From contig CAZFMX010000001.1 in assembly GCA_964520425.1 (NCBI GenBank), positions 61,911 to 125,910 on the forward strand: a DNA stretch of 64,000 nt, written 5' to 3'. The notes under the pieces are model-generated. The model saw only the letters and a list, made by a program, of their open reading frames with translations. It was not told the DNA's origin and ran no database searches. The position numbers were made by a program, and so were the translations under genes. The stretch comes from JAFGFY01 sp964520425. GTDB lineage: Bacteria > Desulfobacterota > DSM-4660 > Desulfatiglandales > HGW-15. Shown one piece after another: positions 63,549 to 64,000 of this stretch (position 1 is the stretch's first letter; each line of letters opens with the position of its first letter).

Positions 63549-64000
63549 TCAAACCTCAATCCGGAAACATGGGAGACTTTCATCATTATAAACCAATGAT
63601 GTCTTTCTAACATGTGATGGGTATTCTTTCAACCTATAAAGTAGTTACTGTCGTGTATCAGAATGACCTTCCATAATTTCTGCAAGTTCTATGACACGTT
63701 GGGGGTATGGGGATCTCTTTTCAGGTTCACCACCATTTATCCAGAGGTCGTGGAACGGCACCATATTTATGCATAGTATGAAGCGGACCCACGAACAATG
63801 TTGCCCTAGCGACGAGTATTCTTGTGCCTGTCCGTCGGACGTTATCCACTTTGGGAGTGGTAACTGGCTCGGGTGTCTTTTGGGTGGTGGAACTGAAAAG
63901 AGATCCCCATACCCCCTTTGAATGCGAAATAGGTACTCATTCTTCAAGTTATAACCTGAATTTTGCACGCACCTAATGGTATAAAGAAGAAAACCATCTG
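63549..64000. other. Intergenic end of window with MITE E
   Basis: About 450 bp with no convincing gene. It holds the family 1 element at 63649. The remainder is AT-rich and featureless. Confidence 0.45.
63649..63971. mobile_element. Family 1 MITE-like element, copy E (decayed)
   Basis: The left end TGTCGTGTATCAGAATGACC and the internal arms (GATCTCTTTTCAGGTTCACC and GTGGAACTGAAAAGAGATCCC) match copy A. The right end beyond about 63945 (CTTCAAGTTATAACC) has diverged and the terminal repeat is not clear, so the 3' limit is approximate. The left flank is TTAC; no duplication could be confirmed. Confidence 0.7.

Noticed and set aside
1..64000. CRISPR arrays, integrase genes or prophage
   Set aside because: No regularly spaced short direct repeats, no recombinase, and no phage structural genes were seen on either strand. 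The only mobile DNA is the two MITE-like families.

Overview
The window comes from an anaerobic bacterium of the Desulfobacterota (former Deltaproteobacteria) type. The evidence is indirect: an Hdr/DsrK-like iron-sulfur protein with a probable selenocysteine, the mix of housekeeping genes (LepA, HemW, RbgA, RibF, HflX, archaeal-type ProRS), lactate-utilisation, ApbE and Psp proteins, and noncoding DNA full of palindromic repeats. There is no rRNA gene, so the placement is inference.

Layout. 1-2.4 kb: end of an unknown gene, a truncated histidine-kinase-like membrane protein, a PepSY-type membrane protein, a single-domain response regulator and an exported protein. 2.8-14.8 kb: a copper/silver island with a PII-like regulator, a Met-rich exported protein, a SHOCT protein, a P1B ATPase with YHS and two HMBD metal sites, and a CusCBA-type RND pump whose adaptor has two HMBD sites and a DUF3347 tail. 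14.9-17.4 kb: an HdrBC/DsrK-like protein interrupted by an in-frame UGA that looks like selenocysteine, then a MetE-core-like protein. 17.7-34.7 kb: housekeeping and single genes, including an exported kinase-fold protein. 35.0-51.2 kb: a large envelope-stress cluster. It holds two pspA-pspC pairs, each behind a sigma-54 promoter, an ECF sigma/anti-sigma pair, three DUF4097 proteins, a lipoprotein, a DUF2884 protein, a MacAB-like ABC exporter with two separate permeases, a TolC protein, a cytidylate-kinase-like protein and a 2TM protein. 51.6-63.5 kb: nitroreductase, ProRS, a duplicated exported-protein gene flanking a TPR gene, tRNA-Leu(CAG), RibF, a flippase-like membrane protein, ApbE and HflX.

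Two families of short non-autonomous mobile elements (MITE-like) occur only between genes. Family 1 has five copies of about 320-333 bp, with ends TGTCGTGTCTCAGA and 4-bp target duplications in most copies (CTAG, CTAA, CTCG). Family 2 has three copies of 143-171 bp with 5-6 bp duplications (TATTTA, GCTTC, CTGGA). Neither encodes a transposase. One family 1 copy supplies the stop codon of the gene it entered.

The strongest leads are the probable new selenoprotein with a bSECIS-like hairpin, the Psp/DUF4097/ABC-exporter cluster as a composite envelope-stress system, and three minus-strand genes for exported proteins. These three share a promoter architecture and have terminator-like hairpins in their leaders.
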